Origin: Spirochaetaceae bacterium
GTDB lineage: Bacteria; Spirochaetota; Spirochaetia; Treponematales; Breznakiellaceae
Length of the DNA stretch: 5,346 bases
Direction: 5' to 3'
NCBI GenBank assembly: GCA_031288215.1
Contig: JAITRV010000203.1
Location: 1-5,346, forward strand
Made by a program: the position numbers and the translations under genes. The notes under the pieces are model-generated. The model did not search any database and was not told the DNA's origin. It saw nothing but the letters and a program-made list of their open reading frames with translations. Below are positions 1-5,232 of the stretch, one piece after another (position 1 is the stretch's first letter; every line of letters begins with the position of its first letter).

Positions 1-76
1 TCACAGCAAGCGGATCGCCGGGTATAACGCCCTGTTCACCGGGGTTACGCTGGCCGATACGGAGTGGGTCCAATAG
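1..76 (+). CDS. C-terminal end of probable family-5 ABC substrate-binding protein (partial)
   Basis: An open frame entering from the left edge (first full codon at base 2) reads HSKRIAGYNALFTGVTLADT and then EWVQ before TAG at 74-76. Family-5 extracellular solute-binding proteins (OppA/DppA/NikA type) commonly end with a similar pattern: a short 'hs..i.Gy' strand, then a Trp-containing end. The gene stops only 6 bases before a DppB/NikB-type permease, which is the usual operon order. If this is right, the protein would lie outside the cytoplasmic membrane and hand ligand to the permeases encoded next. Only 24 codons are visible, so the assignment rests mainly on context, and the ligand class cannot be read. 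Confidence 0.55.
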   Translation, partial: HSKRIAGYNALFTGVTLADTEWVQ

Positions 77-82
77 CCGGCC

Positions 83-1033
83 ATGCTTTGGTATAGTATA
101 AAAAGAACGGTCCAGGTGATTCCCGTGTTACTGGGAATCACCCTCATCTCCTTTCTGCTGGGCATACTCTGCCGGGGAGACCCGGCGGAGATAGCCCTGA
201 ACGCGGGGGGCTCCTACAGTCCCAGCGGGGAAGAAATTCTCCTGGTACGCAAGCAGATGGGCCTGGACCGGCCTTACCACGAACAGTACCTGCGCTGGCT
301 TTTGGGGGTGCTCAGGGGGAACCTGGGCGTTTCTTTCCGTACCAAGGTTCCCGTGGCCGAAGAGATAGCCCTGCGGCTGCCGGTTACCCTGAAATTGTCC
401 CTTGGCTCCCTGGCGCTTACGGTGTTCCTGGGAATATGGTGGGGCACGTCGATGGCGAAGCGGCAGGATTCCCCCGGAGACCGCATCGGCCAATGGGTGA
501 GCATCCTTTTCTTATCGGTTCCCGGTTTTTGGTGCGCCATCATGCTCATCAGTTTGTTTTCGGAAACCCTGCACCTTTTGCCGAGCGGAGGCCAGGGGGG
601 GCTGAAACACCTTATGATGCCTGTCCTGGTTCTTTCCCTGGGAACTATCGGGACGACGATGCGCCTGACCCGGGCCTGCATGATTCGGGAGCTTTCCCTC
701 CAGTACGTGCTGACCGCCCGATCCAAGGGCTTGGCGGACCGGATCGTGCTGCTGCGCCATGCTCTGCGGAATTCCCTGATTCCCATCGTAACCCTCCTGG
801 GCAACTATTTCGGCAGCATCCTCGGCGGGGCGGTCATCGTCGAGTCCATCTTTGCCATCAACGGCATCGGCAAATTTGCCCTGGATTCCATTGCCGTCCG
901 GGATTATCCGGCGTTACAGGGCTATGTGCTGCTGACGGGAACGACCTTTGTGGCGGTCAGCCTGGGAATCGACCTGCTGTATTACGGCCTCAACCCGCAA
1001 ATCCGCTTTGAAGGGAGGGCCGAAGCGACATGA
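83..1033 (+). CDS. ABC transporter permease, DppB/NikB/OppB family
   Basis: This is a 316-residue inner-membrane permease, the normal length for the first permease of peptide/nickel importers. The N-terminus MLWYSIKRTVQVIPVLLGIT is the typical first membrane segment. It is followed by a loop with 'QMGLDRPYHEQYLRWL' (about 58-73) and 'GNLGVSFRTKVPV' (79-91), both characteristic of the family. Further hydrophobic segments lie near 100-123, 137-160, 178-198, 232-256 and 283-301. The cytoplasmic EAA loop that docks on the ATPase is at about 208-234 (YVLTARSKGL ... RHALRNSLIP), followed by 'ESIFAINGIGKFALDS'. The ATG at 83 has no clear Shine-Dalgarno but gives the family-typical N-terminus, so translation is probably coupled to the gene ending at 76. 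Its stop overlaps the next start (ATGA, 1030-1033). Family membership is secure; the transported substrate is not determined. Confidence 0.95.
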   Translation: MLWYSIKRTVQVIPVLLGITLISFLLGILCRGDPAEIALNAGGSYSPSGEEILLVRKQMGLDRPYHEQYLRWLLGVLRGNLGVSFRTKVPVAEEIALRLPVTLKLSLGSLALTVFLGIWWGTSMAKRQDSPGDRIGQWVSILFLSVPGFWCAIMLISLFSETLHLLPSGGQGGLKHLMMPVLVLSLGTIGTTMRLTRACMIRELSLQYVLTARSKGLADRIVLLRHALRNSLIPIVTLLGNYFGSILGGAVIVESIFAINGIGKFALDSIAVRDYPALQGYVLLTGTTFVAVSLGIDLLYYGLNPQIRFEGRAEAT

Positions 1034-1860
1034 AGCGTCCCGCGCCCCGGCTTGCGGCGGGGATCAGCATCGGCCTTTTGGCGCTGCTGATCCTCAGCAG
1101 TATCTTTGCCCCCCTCATCGCGCCCTACGATCCCCTGAAAATAGATATGAAAAACCGCCTCGCCCATGCGGATCGGCTTCATCTTCTGGGAACCGACGTG
1201 CTGGGACGGGACGTTTTCTCCCGGATTCTCTACGGGGGGCGGATGTCTATTCTGCTGGCCATGGCCGCAACGATCCTGGCGATGTTCACCGGTCTCGTTA
1301 TCGGCGTGATCTCCGGGTATGCCGGCGGCAAAATAGACCTCTTTATCACCAACATCACCTGCATTTTTCAGGGGCTGCCCGGAACGAGCATGATGATCGC
1401 GATTTCGGCGATGCTCGGACCCGGCATACGGAGCCTGCTGACGGCGCTGGTGATCAATTCATGGTCCGGCTTTTCCCGCATTGTCCGGGGAGAGGTGATC
1501 AAGCTCCGGGAGGAACGGTACATTGAAAGCGCCCGGAGTTTTGGCGCGGGAAGTTTCAGAATCGTGCTGCGCTACCTGCTGCCCAATATGGCCGAGCATA
1601 TCATCGTCCTCTGCGCGACCCGCATCGGCAGCATGATCCTCTCCATCGCCTCCCTCAGTTTTCTCGGCCTGGGGATCCAGCCGCCGGCGCCTGACTGGGG
1701 GGTCATGGTCAGCGACGCCCGGACCTATTTCCGCTCGGCGCCCCTGCTCTTTATCGCCCCGGGGTTTTGTATCGCGGTGGTTTCCTTCGGCGTGAACTAT
1801 GCGGGTGAATTATTACGGGAATACTTCGATGTGCACAAAAACACCCGATCCTATGACTGA
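1030..1860 (+). CDS. ABC transporter permease, DppC/NikC/OppC family
   Basis: This 276-residue protein is the second inner-membrane permease and should form a heterodimeric channel with the product of the gene just upstream. Visible signatures, in order: first membrane segment at about 11-31; the family block 'HLLGTDVLGRDVFSRILYGG' at 51-70; hydrophobic segments near 76-96, 104-126, 131-148, 188-210 and 241-262; the EAA loop 'ESARSFGAGSFRIVLRYLLP' at 166-185; and 'LSFLGLGIQPPAPDWGVMVS' at 209-228, a hallmark of the C-type permease. The end 'GVNYAGELLREYFDV' matches the usual GD.LRD.LDP-like tail. The start overlaps the upstream stop by 4 bases. A GGGAGG about 11 bases upstream (1013-1018) can serve as ribosome binding site. 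The stop codon lies inside the first copy of the 12-bp repeat that begins the ATPase gene. Confidence 0.95.
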   Translation: MKRPAPRLAAGISIGLLALLILSSIFAPLIAPYDPLKIDMKNRLAHADRLHLLGTDVLGRDVFSRILYGGRMSILLAMAATILAMFTGLVIGVISGYAGGKIDLFITNITCIFQGLPGTSMMIAISAMLGPGIRSLLTALVINSWSGFSRIVRGEVIKLREERYIESARSFGAGSFRIVLRYLLPNMAEHIIVLCATRIGSMILSIASLSFLGLGIQPPAPDWGVMVSDARTYFRSAPLLFIAPGFCIAVVSFGVNYAGELLREYFDVHKNTRSYD

Positions 1861-1900
1861 AGCTATGATGGAAGCTATGATCGAACCTATGATCGAAGCC
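1853..1900 (+). repeat. Four tandem 12-bp units at the ATPase gene start
   Basis: Four consecutive 12-base units read ATGACTGAAGCT, ATGATGGAAGCT, ATGATCGAACCT and ATGATCGAAGCC. They encode M-T-E-A, M-M-E-A, M-I-E-P and M-I-E-A. Each unit begins with an in-frame ATG, and the first contains the stop codon of the upstream permease gene. The preceding 12 bases (1841-1852) match unit 3 at 7 of 12 positions and may be a decayed extra copy. Because the unit is a multiple of three, gain or loss of copies would keep the ATPase in frame. Confidence 0.85.
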
Positions 1901-3742
1901 TCCGGGCCTGATGATATGGTCATCCGCGATCTGGAGGTCCGCTTTACCACGCCCTTTGGGGAAGCGGAGGCGCTCAACCGGGTGGACCTGACCCTGGCAG
2001 CCGGCTCCGTGACGGGCTTGATCGGCGAAAGCGGCAGCGGGAAATCGGTCCTGGGCATGTCGATCCTGCGTCTGCTGCCGGCCAACGCGCTGGTTTCAGG
2101 CAGCATCTTTTTCCAAGGCCGGGACCTTCTGCGCAGTCCCCCCGAGGATATGCGGGATCTGCGGGGCAAGGTCCTGGGCCTGATACCGCAAAACCCTTCC
2201 GATTCGATTGATCCGGTCCTCCCGATCCGCCCCCAGATTCGGGAGATATTTCAAGCCCATGAACGGATTTCCCGGAAGCGGGGGAACGAGAAAGCCCGCG
2301 GGATTGCCGGGAATTTTTTTACGGGGGAAGAAGACCGCGTCCTGGGCAGTTTCGGCTTTCAATTAAGCGGCGGTATGCGGCAGCGGGTGGTTACGATCTT
2401 TGGGCTGGCGGGATCGCCCCGGTGGATCATCGCCGACGAGCCGACCAAGGGAATGGACGCCATTCTCCGGGGGCAGGTGCACCGGCTGCTTGCCCGCATT
2501 GCCGAATCCGGCCGGCAGGGTATGCTGGTGATAACCCATGACATTCCCTTTGCCCGTTCCCTCTGCAGCCGGATTGCGGTTCTCTACCGGGGCCGGATCG
2601 TCGAGGAAGGGGAAAGTAACGGCCTGGTCCGTTCCCCCCTGCATCCCTACACCCGGACCCTCCTCGCCTCCCTCCCTTGTTCGGGGCCGGAGGCCCTTTC
2701 CGTGCGGGAAGCGATGCCCGTGCCGCTTGCCGCGTCTTCCTCCGGGGGGTGCGACTTTGCGGAGTATTGCGCGCTCCGTACCGATGAATGCCTGAATACG
2801 AGGGTGCCCCTCCGTACCGTTTCCGGCGGAGCGGCCGGCGAACGGAAGGTGCGGTGCCTGCGCCTCCCGGGGGAGGCTGCTCCTGAAGCGCCGAAGCCAA
2901 GGGCCGCAACCCTGGGGGACGCGGGGACCGCGCGGATGGGGGCGGCGGTTTCGTCTGAGCGGCCCCCGGCGGTGGAGACGGCCGGCCTTTGCAAGGAATA
3001 CCGCGCCGGGACCTTCTCGAAAAAAACGCGCCGGGTTGTTGAGGGGGTGAGCCTGCGGATCGAGCGGGGGACCACCTTTGGCCTGGTGGGAGACAGCGGC
3101 TGCGGAAAATCGACCCTGGCCCGGCTGATACTCCGGCTTATCCCCGCCAACGGCGGACAGGTGTTTTTTAACGGCGAAGACATCACCGCCGCCACCGGAG
3201 ACCGGCTCAAGCTCCTGCGGAGGAAGATGCAGATAATCTTTCAACACCCCGAATCGTCCCTGAATCCGTCGATGCGGATCATGGCGAACCTGCTGGAACC
3301 GCCGGCCATCCAGGGGATCGGAGACAAGCAGGAGCGGATGCGGAGGATTCACCAAAACCTGGAACTGGTCGGCATCGACCGCCGCCTCTTGACGCGCTAT
3401 CCCCATGAAATCTCAGGCGGCGAGGCCCAGCGCATCATCATTGCCCGCGCGCTCATGGTCAAGGCTGAATTTCTGGTCCTGGACGAGCCCACGTCCATGC
3501 TGGATGTTTCCGTGCAAGCCCAAATCTTGAACCTGCTCAAATCCCTCCAGGAGCGGCTGGGGCTTACCTATCTTTTTATATCCCACGATCTTGACGTGGT
3601 CCGCTGGATCAGCCGGGATATAGCCTTTATGCACCGGGGCCGGATCGTGGAGCAGGGCAGGGCGGCGGAGATCTTTGCGCATCCCCGGCATGAATACACC
3701 CGGCGGCTGATAGAGGGGTTCCGGCAGAACAGCCTGCTCTAG
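1853..3742 (+). CDS. Fused double-ATPase subunit (NikD-NikE / DppD-DppF type) of the peptide/nickel ABC importer
   Basis: A 629-residue cytoplasmic protein carrying both nucleotide-binding domains that most Opp/Dpp/Nik systems encode as two genes. Domain 1: Walker A GESGSGKS (58-65), Q-loop Gln113, signature LSGGMRQR (171-178), Walker B ending DE (195-196), H-loop His229. It is followed by the family's C-terminal extension (HPYTRTLLASLP, then Cys at 300, 306, 313 and 335) and an Ala/Pro-rich linker (about 336-373). Domain 2: Walker A GDSGCGKS (413-420), Gln464, signature ISGGEAQR (520-527), Walker B LVLDEPT (541-547), His578. Both domains look catalytically complete. The D-loops differ: KGMD in domain 1, the common SMLD in domain 2. 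The start is uncertain. ATG 1853 gives an 8-base overlap with the permease gene. ATG 1829 is in frame with GGA 8 bases upstream, ATG 1799 extends further, and 1865, 1868, 1877 and 1889 are internal alternatives. The conserved domain begins only at about residue 22. A double stop (TAG TGA) ends the gene. Confidence 0.93.
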   Translation: MTEAMMEAMIEPMIEASGPDDMVIRDLEVRFTTPFGEAEALNRVDLTLAAGSVTGLIGESGSGKSVLGMSILRLLPANALVSGSIFFQGRDLLRSPPEDMRDLRGKVLGLIPQNPSDSIDPVLPIRPQIREIFQAHERISRKRGNEKARGIAGNFFTGEEDRVLGSFGFQLSGGMRQRVVTIFGLAGSPRWIIADEPTKGMDAILRGQVHRLLARIAESGRQGMLVITHDIPFARSLCSRIAVLYRGRIVEEGESNGLVRSPLHPYTRTLLASLPCSGPEALSVREAMPVPLAASSSGGCDFAEYCALRTDECLNTRVPLRTVSGGAAGERKVRCLRLPGEAAPEAPKPRAATLGDAGTARMGAAVSSERPPAVETAGLCKEYRAGTFSKKTRRVVEGVSLRIERGTTFGLVGDSGCGKSTLARLILRLIPANGGQVFFNGEDITAATGDRLKLLRRKMQIIFQHPESSLNPSMRIMANLLEPPAIQGIGDKQERMRRIHQNLELVGIDRRLLTRYPHEISGGEAQRIIIARALMVKAEFLVLDEPTSMLDVSVQAQILNLLKSLQERLGLTYLFISHDLDVVRWISRDIAFMHRGRIVEQGRAAEIFAHPRHEYTRRLIEGFRQNSLL

Positions 3743-3750
3743 TGAGTAAG

Positions 3751-3768
3751 GCGGGGTGTGAGCCCCGC
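3751..3768. terminator. GC hairpin between convergent genes, possible bidirectional terminator
   Basis: GCGGGG (3751-3756) pairs with CCCCGC (3763-3768) around a 6-base loop, 8 bases after the ATPase stop codon. There is no U-run after the stem in either direction, so it does not fit a classical intrinsic terminator well. It could protect 3' ends or assist termination. A second, weaker hairpin, GCCCTT (3787-3792) with AAGGGC (3801-3806), overlaps the end of the convergent gene. The location between two converging stop codons is the main support. Confidence 0.4.
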
Positions 3769-3791
3769 TGCGAATGAGCCCTCAACGCCCT

Positions 3792-4769
3792 TCACGGGTA
3801 AAGGGCAAAGATCGCGGGGCCGCCGCCGGTATGCACAAAGACCACATGCTCGCCCGGGGCAAAGAAGCCCTGGGCGCACAGGTCCAGGAAGCCCGCAAAG
3901 GCCTTGCCGGTGTATACCGGGTCAAGGAAGATCCCCTCCTTTTCCGCCATAAACCGGATGGCGGCATCCCCTTCTTCCGAGGGCCGGGCGTATCCGGGGC
4001 CGATGTACGCTTTCAGCACCACGTCCTCCAGGCGTATCCCCGGGTCGATGCCGGCGAGCTGTGCCGTCTCCAGGGTAAGCCGGTATATTTCCTCCTGAAA
4101 GTTCTCCTCCACGGAAACCACGATGCCCGTCACCCGGGCGCCCAGTTTTTTTGCCCCCAAGAGAAGCCCCGCGTGGGTGCCGCCGGAGCCAGAACAGCAG
4201 AGAATGTGGTCTACGGGAAAGCCCTGCTCTCCGGCCTGGGAGGCGATTTCTTCGGCGGCGTCGAGGTAGCCCAGGGCGCCGAGGGGGACCGAGCCGCCGA
4301 CGGGAATGAGCCAGGGGTTTTTGCCCCCGGCCCGCAGGTCGTCCATGATGGTTTCCGCCTGGGCATACACCTCGGCGTAGCTGTCGGTATCGATGAACCG
4401 TACCGGCGTCTTCAGAAGGCTGGCGAGGAGGAGATTCCCCTTGGCTTCGGTTACCCCCCGCTTTTTCAGGAGGAGCAGCGCGTCAAGCCCCAGTTTCCCG
4501 CAGCACGCGGCGGTCAGCAGGGCGTGGTTGCTCTGGGCGCCCCCCGCGGTCAGGATGGTATCGAAGCCCTTTGCCTTCGCGTGGGCAAGCAAATATTCCA
4601 GCTTCCGCACCTTGTTTCCGCCGAAGGCAACGCCGCAAAGGTCGTCCCGCTTTATGTAGAAATGAAGCCCCGTTTCCCTGCTGATGGTTTCCAGCCGGAC
4701 CAGGGGCGTCGGGTAATGCCCCAATCGTATTTTTTCTATGCCCCGCCGTATGGTTGTTTCCTGCCGCAT
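3792..4769 (-). CDS. dcyD: D-cysteine desulfhydrase / ACC deaminase-family PLP enzyme
   Basis: A 325-residue cytoplasmic PLP enzyme of fold type II. The likely reaction is D-cysteine to pyruvate, H2S and NH3. Sequence support, numbered from the start at 4769: PTPL (20-23), IKRDDL (39-44), the PLP-lysine block FGGNKVRKLEYL with Lys53, QSNH (79-82), IPVGGS, the phosphate-binding loop SGSGGTHAG (193-201), GPGY with Tyr260, DPVYTGK (283-289) and HTGGGPAIF (313-321). Known ACC deaminases need Glu in the VYEG position and Leu in HLGG. Here both positions are Thr (287 and 314), which favours D-cysteine desulfhydrase. The start at 4769 was chosen because GAGG lies 4 bases upstream and PTPL then falls almost where it does in the E. 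coli enzyme. ATG at 4805 (337 residues) is an alternative without a clear ribosome site. The gene converges on the transporter operon, so the two are not co-transcribed. Confidence 0.9.
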   Translation of the reverse strand: MRQETTIRRGIEKIRLGHYPTPLVRLETISRETGLHFYIKRDDLCGVAFGGNKVRKLEYLLAHAKAKGFDTILTAGGAQSNHALLTAACCGKLGLDALLLLKKRGVTEAKGNLLLASLLKTPVRFIDTDSYAEVYAQAETIMDDLRAGGKNPWLIPVGGSVPLGALGYLDAAEEIASQAGEQGFPVDHILCCSGSGGTHAGLLLGAKKLGARVTGIVVSVEENFQEEIYRLTLETAQLAGIDPGIRLEDVVLKAYIGPGYARPSEEGDAAIRFMAEKEGIFLDPVYTGKAFAGFLDLCAQGFFAPGEHVVFVHTGGGPAIFALYP

Positions 4770-4773
4770 AACG

Positions 4774-4777
4774 CCTC
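4774..4777 (-). promoter_or_regulatory. Ribosome binding site deciding the desulfhydrase start
   Basis: On the - strand, GAGG (4777-4774) precedes the ATG at 4769 by a 4-base spacer (CGTT). The spacing is short but usable. The longer start at 4805 has no purine-rich site at a suitable distance, so this site favours the 325-residue form. Confidence 0.45.
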
Positions 4778-4813
4778 GCTTTGTATCAATGGTTGAAACC
4801 GCCATTCATGCTA

Positions 4814-4900
4814 TCACAAACCGCCGTCGCGGATCTCTCCCCCGGCGGCAACGTGGTATCGCCGGTGGGGCGGCTCATGTGCCGCCGGGGTCCACTGCAT
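4814..4900 (-). CDS. Possible 28-codon leader ORF upstream of the desulfhydrase gene (weak)
   Basis: On the - strand, ATG at 4900 opens a 28-codon frame that begins MQWTPAAHEPPH, continues with RRYHVAAGGEIRDGGL and stops with TGA at 4816-4814. A GGAGG sits upstream (4909-4905) with a 4-base spacer, and the stop lies 45 bases before the preferred desulfhydrase start. Against it: the GGAGG is part of the adjacent 14-bp repeat, the ORF runs through an 11-bp inverted repeat that shapes its composition, and I recognise no family. It could be a regulatory leader peptide or merely an open frame within a dispersed repeat. Confidence 0.2.
   Translation of the reverse strand: MQWTPAAHEPPHRRYHVAAGGEIRDGGL
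4840..4890. repeat. Perfect 11-bp inverted repeat with 29-base loop
   Basis: CCCCGGCGGCA (4840-4850) is the exact reverse complement of TGCCGCCGGGG (4880-4890). The loop contains a smaller GCCG/CGGC pairing near 4861-4874. As RNA this would be a strong GC hairpin in the 5' untranslated region of the desulfhydrase gene, ending about 70 bases before the preferred start. No U-run follows it on the - strand, so it is not an obvious intrinsic terminator. It may be a leader structure or part of a dispersed palindromic repeat. Confidence 0.6.
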
Positions 4901-4902
4901 CG

Positions 4903-4958
4903 AACCTCCGGTTCGCAACCTTTGGTTCGCAAGCTCTGGACCGCAACCTTCGGTTCGC
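4903..4958. repeat. Four 14-bp tandem units, each built on a small palindrome
   Basis: Units AACCTCCGGTTCGC (4903), AACCTTTGGTTCGC (4917), AAGCTCTGGACCGC (4931) and AACCTTCGGTTCGC (4945) lie head to tail. The consensus is AACCTYYGGTTCGC, with AACC and GGTT as inverted halves around a 3-base centre. Unit 3 is the most diverged, and its GGACC can instead pair with GGTCC at 4889-4893. The array lies upstream of both divergent genes. It could be an iterated operator, a structured RNA segment or a genome-wide repeat family; the sequence alone does not decide. Confidence 0.75.
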
Positions 4959-4962
4959 AAAC

Positions 4963-5004
4963 TCAAATTTTTTTGCATTTTTTTCAAATTTCCTCTTGCA
5001 TTTT
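4963..5004. other. Phased T-tracts and imperfect direct repeat upstream of the promoter
   Basis: TCAAATTT occurs at 4963 and 4984, and TTGCATTTT at 4973 and 4996, giving two imperfect copies of one module with period about 21-23. The T7 runs at 4968-4974 and 4978-4984 and the TTT at 4989-4991 are spaced about one helical turn apart, as expected for intrinsically curved DNA or an UP-like element. The region is sharply AT-rich against GC-rich surroundings. The second module includes the candidate -35 box. Confidence 0.5.
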
Positions 5005-5024
5005 ATCAAACAGTTCCCTATATT
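4996..5024 (+). promoter_or_regulatory. Sigma70-type promoter candidate for the leader ORF and lipoprotein gene
   Basis: A -35-like TTGCAT (4996-5001) and a -10-like TATATT (5019-5024, 5 of 6 to consensus) are separated by exactly 17 bases. The -35 box is weak, but the AT-rich upstream tract could compensate. Transcription would begin near 5031, where a GAGT-N7-ACTC dyad (5031-5045) overlaps the predicted start and could be an operator or a small hairpin. A transcript from here would carry an untranslated region of roughly 220 bases before the lipoprotein start. Confidence 0.5.
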
Positions 5025-5056
5025 TAATACGAGTGCAGTTTACTCAAGAGGTGAAG

Positions 5057-5143
5057 ATGTTAAACGCAGTTCGGTTATGCCTGTCCCGTCCGATGGATAG
5101 GCCGCAAATTTTACCCCCCCCCTACCGGTTTACTAGGATTTAG
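5057..5143 (+). CDS. 28-codon ORF with good ribosome site, possible leader peptide
   Basis: ATG at 5057 follows GAGG (5048-5051) at a 5-base spacer, about 26 bases after the predicted transcription start. The peptide begins MLNAVRLCLSRPMDRPQIL, then Pro-Pro-Pro, then YRFTRI, and stops with TAG at 5141-5143. It shows no signal peptide or membrane segment and no family I recognise. The three prolines are encoded by an unbroken run of nine C, a potential site of ribosome pausing and of replication slippage. The ORF ends 7 bases before a long pyrimidine tract that leads to the lipoprotein gene. A regulatory leader peptide is the most natural reading, but a chance ORF cannot be excluded. Confidence 0.4.
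   Translation: MLNAVRLCLSRPMDRPQILPPPYRFTRI
5114..5122 (+). repeat. Homopolymeric C9 run inside the leader ORF
   Basis: Nine consecutive C residues coincide exactly with three CCC proline codons (20-22) of the 28-codon ORF. A one-base gain would stop translation at TAG 5134-5136. A one-base loss would remove the stop at 5141 and leave the frame open to the lipoprotein ATG at 5253, in frame with it. ACCCC at 5113-5117 may also pair with GGGGT at 5146-5150. Confidence 0.8.
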
Positions 5144-5149
5144 ACGGGG

Positions 5150-5222
5150 TTTCTTCCCTTTCCTGCTCTTTTCTTTTTTCCCTTCTCTCTCGCTTCCTGC
5201 TTTCCCCTCGTATCTCTTTCCC
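5150..5222 (+). promoter_or_regulatory. C/U-rich, G-poor tract in the lipoprotein 5' UTR, possible Rho-utilisation site
   Basis: Of 73 bases, 68 are pyrimidines; the only purines are G at 5165, 5192, 5199 and 5210 and A at 5212. In RNA this would be long, unstructured and C/U-rich with almost no G, the general character of Rho loading sites. It starts 7 bases after the leader ORF stop and ends about 30 bases before the lipoprotein start. The composition is directly seen; the Rho role is inferred. Other explanations are a protein-binding tract or a low-complexity spacer. Confidence 0.4.
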
Positions 5223-5232
5223 GCTATGCGGG
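5220..5232 (+). other. Small hairpin just upstream of the lipoprotein ribosome site
   Basis: CCCGC (5220-5224) pairs with GCGGG (5228-5232) around a TAT loop, and the stem can gain one T-A pair (5219/5233). It sits 8 bases before the AAGGAG site at 5241. It leaves the ribosome site free, so it could protect the mRNA or mark the end of the pyrimidine tract. No U-run follows, so it is not a terminator. Confidence 0.4.

Noticed and set aside
436..1011. A 191-codon + strand frame inside the first permease gene
   Set aside because: An out-of-frame shadow of the permease, rich in Pro/Arg/Gly/His, with no ribosome site or family signature.
2363..3406. A 347-codon open frame on the - strand opposite the ATPase gene
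   Set aside because: It lies wholly antisense to a gene with clear ABC ATPase motifs, has no recognisable domains, and is a typical by-product of GC-rich coding sequence.
83..3742. Calling the operon a nickel importer (nikBCDE)
   Set aside because: Nickel, dipeptide and oligopeptide systems share these permease and ATPase signatures. The binding protein that would decide is almost entirely outside the window.
3774..4796. A 340-codon open frame on the + strand opposite the desulfhydrase gene
   Set aside because: The - strand product has all conserved PLP-enzyme motifs; the + strand translation is low in conserved character and mirrors the GC-rich codon pattern.
4903..4958. CRISPR array
   Set aside because: The units are 14 bases long and directly abutting with no unique spacers, so this is a tandem repeat, not CRISPR.
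4738..5143. Two 120-codon + strand frames crossing the intergenic region
   Set aside because: They start inside or antisense to the desulfhydrase gene and translate the repeats and T-tracts. Only the last 28 codons of one (from 5057) have their own ribosome site and are kept as a leader ORF.
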